Shown in pieces: positions 60,899-64,000 of a DNA stretch of 64,000 nucleotides. Under the pieces are notes generated by a model. That model was not told the DNA's origin. It made no database searches and saw nothing but the letters and a program-made list of their open reading frames with translations. Origin of the DNA: Thermopolyspora sp044507605. Lineage in GTDB: Bacteria; Actinomycetota; Actinomycetes; Streptosporangiales; Streptosporangiaceae. Position numbers and translations under genes: made by a program. How positions within the stretch are numbered: position 1 is the first letter of the stretch; each line of letters begins with the position of its first letter. The stretch is taken from contig JBIQJI010000028.1 in NCBI GenBank assembly GCA_044507605.1, forward strand, positions 3,502-67,501, given 5' to 3'.

Positions 60899-61873
60899 TC
60901 AGTGCGGGCTGGTCGCCGGGTGCCGTGGAGCTGGGTGGGCGGGGGCGGTGAGGCGCTTGCGGAAGACCCAGTAGGTCCAGGCCTGGTAGGCGAGGACGAA
61001 GGGGAGGGCGAAGACGCCTATCCAGGTCATGACGGTCAGGGTGTAGCCGCCCGAGGCGGCCTCCGCGACGGTGAGGCCGGGCAGCGGGGCCCGGTACAGC
61101 TCGGCGAACAGGGCGGCCGCGGTGAGGACGATGGTGGCGGCCGTGGCGGTGAAGGCCAGGGCCTCGCGGCGGTGCCAGGCGAAGGCCACGGCGGCGGCCA
61201 GGGCGGCCATCGCGGTGATGGCCGTGGCCCACACGGCGGGCTGGGCGGGCCAGGCGCCCGAGGCACCGGCCGCGCCGGGGATCGCCGGGAGGGTGACGGC
61301 CGCCACGGGCAGGGCCGCGAAGGCCGCGGTCAGGGCGAGGCGGCGGGCGCGGGCGCGCACCGGGCCGTCGGTCTTGAGCGCGGTGAAGACGGCTCCGAGC
61401 AGGGTGGCCAGCGCCAGGGCCAGCAGGGCGCCGAGCACGACGGCGAGCACCGTGTGGGCGAGCAGGTGGCCGAAGATCCCGCCCCACAGCAGGGGCGGCG
61501 CGACGCTGCCGCCGATGACGGCGGCGACGCACATGGTGCGCTCCCGGGCGTCGCGCACCTTCCCTCGCCACTCCAGGCCGATGCCCCGCACGATGAGCGC
61601 GACGATGACCAGCAGCATCGCCAGGTAGTAGGAGCTGAGCAGGCCCGCGTACCAGGCGGGGAAGGCCGCGAACGTCGCCCCGATCGCGGTGATCAGCCAG
61701 ACCTCGTTGCCGTCCCAGACCGGCCCGATCGTGCCGAGCACCTGCCTGCGTTCGGCGTCGCCCCGCGCCACCAGCGGCAGGGTCGCGCCGACGCCGAAGT
61801 CGAAGCCCTCCAGCACGAAGTAGCCGGTCCACAGGATCGTGATGAGGATGAACCAGATGGTCGTCAGTTCCAT
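60899..61873 (-). CDS. cydB: Cytochrome bd ubiquinol/menaquinol oxidase subunit II
   Basis: A 324-residue membrane subunit of the high-affinity terminal oxidase, with about eight helices. It begins MELTTIWFILITILWTGYF and has the family blocks EGFDFGVGATLPLVAR, IGPVWDGNEVWLITA and MTWIGVFALPFVLAYQAWTYW. It starts 12 bases after cydA, so it is in the same transcript. The cydDC transporter is not in the window. Confidence 0.96.
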   Translation of the reverse strand: MELTTIWFILITILWTGYFVLEGFDFGVGATLPLVARGDAERRQVLGTIGPVWDGNEVWLITAIGATFAAFPAWYAGLLSSYYLAMLLVIVALIVRGIGLEWRGKVRDARERTMCVAAVIGGSVAPPLLWGGIFGHLLAHTVLAVVLGALLALALATLLGAVFTALKTDGPVRARARRLALTAAFAALPVAAVTLPAIPGAAGASGAWPAQPAVWATAITAMAALAAAVAFAWHRREALAFTATAATIVLTAAALFAELYRAPLPGLTVAEAASGGYTLTVMTWIGVFALPFVLAYQAWTYWVFRKRLTAPAHPAPRHPATSPH

Positions 61874-61885
61874 GGTCGACTCGTC

Positions 61886-63337
61886 TCAGTACATGAGCGT
61901 GGGGGTCAGGTGCGCGCCGCTCGTCCGGGTGTCGGTGCCGTCGTCGTCGGGCACGGCCGGTCTCGGCTCGGGGCCGGCCTTGATGTGCCGGACGAACAGC
62001 ACGGCCTCGGCCACGGCGAGCACGCCGTACAGCAGGGTGAAGACGGTGAGGGAGATCGCGACGTCGGTGAGGGTGACGCCGGGGGAGACGCTCGCCGCCG
62101 TCAGCAGCTCGCCGGTCACCGTCCAGGGCTGCCGGCCGATCTCGCTGAGCAGCCAGCCGGCCGTCATCGCCAGGGTCGGCAGCGGCAGGGCGAACAGGCA
62201 GAGCCGGGCGAACCAGCCGGGCACCGGGCGGCGGTCGCGGGCGGCCCCCGTACGGCGCCCGCGACCGGACGCCCAGGCGAGCAGGCCCCGGCGGCGGGTC
62301 AGCCACAGGCCCAGCAGGGCCAGGGCGACGGCGATCAGGCCGAATCCGACCATGACCCGGAACGACCAGTACACGACCGGGAGATTCGGCACGTAGTCGC
62401 CCGGGCCGAACTCCTGCACGTAGCGCCGCTGGATGTCGTCGATGCCCTGCACGGTGGCGCCCGCGTCGTGGGTGGACAGCAGGCTGAGCAGGCCGGGCAT
62501 CTCGACGCCCGGCACCGGCGAGAACGGCGCGCCGGCCTGGTCGTGCCGCAGCCCTTCGGCGGCGGCGAGCTTCATGGGCTGCTGCTCGTGCAGCAGCTGC
62601 GCGGACCTGTCTCCGCTGTAGACGACGACGAGCCCGGCGATGGCGGTCATGATGAGCGCCCCGCGCAGGCAGCTCCGCCACATCGCCGCGTGGCCCGCCA
62701 CGTCTCCGGCGCGGCGCTCGCGGCGGAGACGGTAGCCGCAGACGGCCAGCACGAAGACGCCGGCGACGACGAACGAGGCGGCGACCACGTGCGGCACCTG
62801 GGCGGTGGCGGTGGGGTTGGTGAGGACGGCCCAGATGTCGGTCATGCGGGCTCGGCCGTCGACGACCCGGTAGCCGACGGGGTGCTTCATCCAGGCGTTG
62901 GCGCAGAGGATGAAGTAGGCGGAGAGGTTGGAACCGATGACCGTGGCCCAGAGGGTGGCCAGGTGGACCGTCTTGGGCAACCTGTCCCAGCCGAAGATCC
63001 ACAGGCCGAGGAACGTCGACTCCAGGAAGAACGCCAGCAGCGCCTCCAGTGCCAGCGGCGCCCCGAAGACGTCTCCGACGAAGGTGGAGTACTCACTCCA
63101 GTTCATCCCGAACTGGAACTCCTGCACGATGCCCGTGACCACGCCCATCGCGAAGTTGATCAGGAAGAGCTTCCCGAAGAACTTCGTCAGGGTGAGGTAG
63201 TGGTCCTTGCCGGTGATGTGCCACGCGGTCTGCAGCCCGGCGACGAACACGCCGAGGCCGATCGTCAGCGGCACGAACAGGAAGTGGTAGACGGTGGTGA
63301 CCCCGAACTGCCACCGCGCCAGGTCGAGTGCGTCCAT
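61886..63337 (-). CDS. cydA: Cytochrome bd oxidase subunit I
   Basis: A 483-residue subunit binding haems b558, b595 and d. It shows the haem-ligand region TTVYHFLFVPLTIGLGVFVA, FGMNWSEYSTFVGDVFGAPLA, and the quinol motif GRQPW in LLSEIGRQPWTVTG. The size is that of the short Q-loop type. The ATG has AAGGAG upstream. Control is probably by three CTAC-N5-GTAG dyads 27-69 bases before it. It is a low-oxygen/stress respiration operon with cydB. Confidence 0.96.
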   Translation of the reverse strand: MDALDLARWQFGVTTVYHFLFVPLTIGLGVFVAGLQTAWHITGKDHYLTLTKFFGKLFLINFAMGVVTGIVQEFQFGMNWSEYSTFVGDVFGAPLALEALLAFFLESTFLGLWIFGWDRLPKTVHLATLWATVIGSNLSAYFILCANAWMKHPVGYRVVDGRARMTDIWAVLTNPTATAQVPHVVAASFVVAGVFVLAVCGYRLRRERRAGDVAGHAAMWRSCLRGALIMTAIAGLVVVYSGDRSAQLLHEQQPMKLAAAEGLRHDQAGAPFSPVPGVEMPGLLSLLSTHDAGATVQGIDDIQRRYVQEFGPGDYVPNLPVVYWSFRVMVGFGLIAVALALLGLWLTRRRGLLAWASGRGRRTGAARDRRPVPGWFARLCLFALPLPTLAMTAGWLLSEIGRQPWTVTGELLTAASVSPGVTLTDVAISLTVFTLLYGVLAVAEAVLFVRHIKAGPEPRPAVPDDDGTDTRTSGAHLTPTLMY

Positions 63338-63363
63338 GACTCCTTCAATCGAGCGGCCAAGCT

Positions 63364-63406
63364 CTACATCCCGTAGTCCTACACTCAGTAGTACTACAAG
63401 CTGTAG
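63364..63406 (-). promoter_or_regulatory. Three tandem CTAC-N5-GTAG operators upstream of cydA
   Basis: 13-base dyads at 63364-63376, 63379-63391 and 63394-63406, all CTAC-N5-GTAG, starting exactly 15 bases apart with two-base spacers. Direct inspection shows symmetric arms in all three. The form resembles BlaI/MecI/CopY-type operators (TACTACA-TGTAGTA), but the regulator is not in the window. Confidence 0.75.
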
Positions 63407-63786
63407 AGCAAAGTGCGGTGAGGGCCCCCGAGATCGCTGCGAGCTTCGTCACAGTCCCGCCTGTTCCCGCCGACCCCCGTCATCCCCAACGATCCCGGCC
63501 CACCCCCCACCGCCGCGTCACCCACACGGCGGATCCTCGGCTCGGCCCCCCGGCCTACATCACGCGACCGCGTATCGCCCACAGGAGTACCGGCCGCCCG
63601 GAGCAGCGGAAACGCCCCTCGACCGCCAGGGCCCGGCCACGCACACAGCCTGCCCGGGCCGGTGCCGACCCCGACCGCGGGCGGGCCAGGCACACCGCTC
63701 AGATCCCACCTCGGGCGCCCAGAATCCGCGCGCGCAGCGCCCGCGGGGCCGGGACTGGGCGGGGGAGGTCGGGGTGGGGTGGTGGG
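63407..63786. other. Intergenic region upstream of the cydA operators
   Basis: 380 bases of GC-rich sequence with no supported gene. It lies between the tail of the right-edge gene and the cydA operators; all three are on the minus strand side. Confidence 0.5.
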
Positions 63787-64000
63787 TCAGAGGTGGTCGA
63801 GGTCGGTGGAGGTGGGGCCGCCGGAGAGGCGGGGGTAGCCGGGGCCTCGGTCGAAGAAGGGGGGGTGTGCTTGGCGGCGGAGGGCGGTGCGGAGGGCTTC
63901 GGTGGCCTGCTCGTCGATCTCGGGGGCGTCCTTGGGGCCGTGGAGGACGACGCCGTAGTCGTCGCGGGCGCCCTCGTACGACACCTTGCCGTCGCGGGCG
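63787..64000 (-). CDS. Probable hydantoinase B/oxoprolinase-type protein, C-terminal end, partial
   Basis: The last 70 residues of a protein coming from beyond the right edge. It reads KVSYEGARDDYGVVLHGPKD, then a helix, then HPPFFDRGPGYPRLSGG. The KVSxExARxDYGVVL pattern and the RGPGY block are typical of the C-terminal end of hydantoinase B (HyuB) proteins. Only the tail is visible, so the assignment is tentative. If right, it adds another ureide/hydantoin-related gene near the island. Confidence 0.55.
   Translation of the reverse strand, partial: ARDGKVSYEGARDDYGVVLHGPKDAPEIDEQATEALRTALRRQAHPPFFDRGPGYPRLSGGPTSTDLDHL

Overview
The window is about 72% G+C with dense, often ATGA/GTGA-overlapping genes. 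It carries a WhiB regulator, HemQ-type haem synthesis, a LigD-style polymerase and DUF3000, so the source is an actinobacterium. Gene content and order suggest a Streptosporangiales member (Nonomuraea/Streptosporangium type); this is inference and no 16S gene is present.

Layout. 1-6.1 kb: the tail of a sugar ABC permease coupled to a ROK repressor, dxs plus a BadF-type kinase, and an APC amino-acid permease. 6.5-16 kb: a haem block, with RNase D, DUF3000 and a small zinc protein on the minus strand, hemE and hemG-hemQ on the plus strand, and a DUF4349 lipoprotein. A complete IS200/IS605 element (TnpA plus TnpB) lies directly against the hemG start. 16-28 kb: mostly housekeeping, with msrB, a LigD-type polymerase facing an ATP-dependent ligase, a reductase and glgX, osmC, a PhzF protein, a YczE membrane protein and an AidB-like acyl-CoA dehydrogenase. 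28-34 kb: a DUF1707 repeat protein, a VapBC module whose antitoxin is frameshifted, and a sulfate-assimilation operon (cysI, 47-aa zinc protein, cysH, cbiX) behind a leaderless leader peptide and an intrinsic terminator. 34-47 kb: a YihY protein, a ZTP riboswitch with glyA, rsgA, a phosphoribosyltransferase, whiB, an iron-box-controlled sucrase/ferredoxin-like protein, a metallophosphoesterase, a PolA-like protein and a Ser/Thr kinase.

47-59.4 kb is the most distinctive part: a purine/ureide catabolic island. It holds a single-chain fusion of FdrA (AllF) and DUF1116 (AllG), a DUF2877 (AllH) protein, a PucR regulator, a xanthine/uracil permease and a three-subunit molybdenum hydroxylase (FAD, 2Fe-2S, Mo). 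The proposed logic is purine uptake, hydroxylation, and later carbamoyl transfer from a ureide by the AllFGH-type enzyme, all under PucR.

59.4-64 kb: two decayed genes (a frameshifted endonuclease/exonuclease/phosphatase protein and an anti-sigma-type ATPase remnant), then cydAB. Upstream of cydA are three CTAC-N5-GTAG dyads spaced exactly 15 bp apart. The right edge holds the tail of a probable hydantoinase B-type gene. Minisatellite-like repeats occur both between genes and inside coding regions (hemG, metallophosphoesterase). No rRNA, tRNA or CRISPR was seen.
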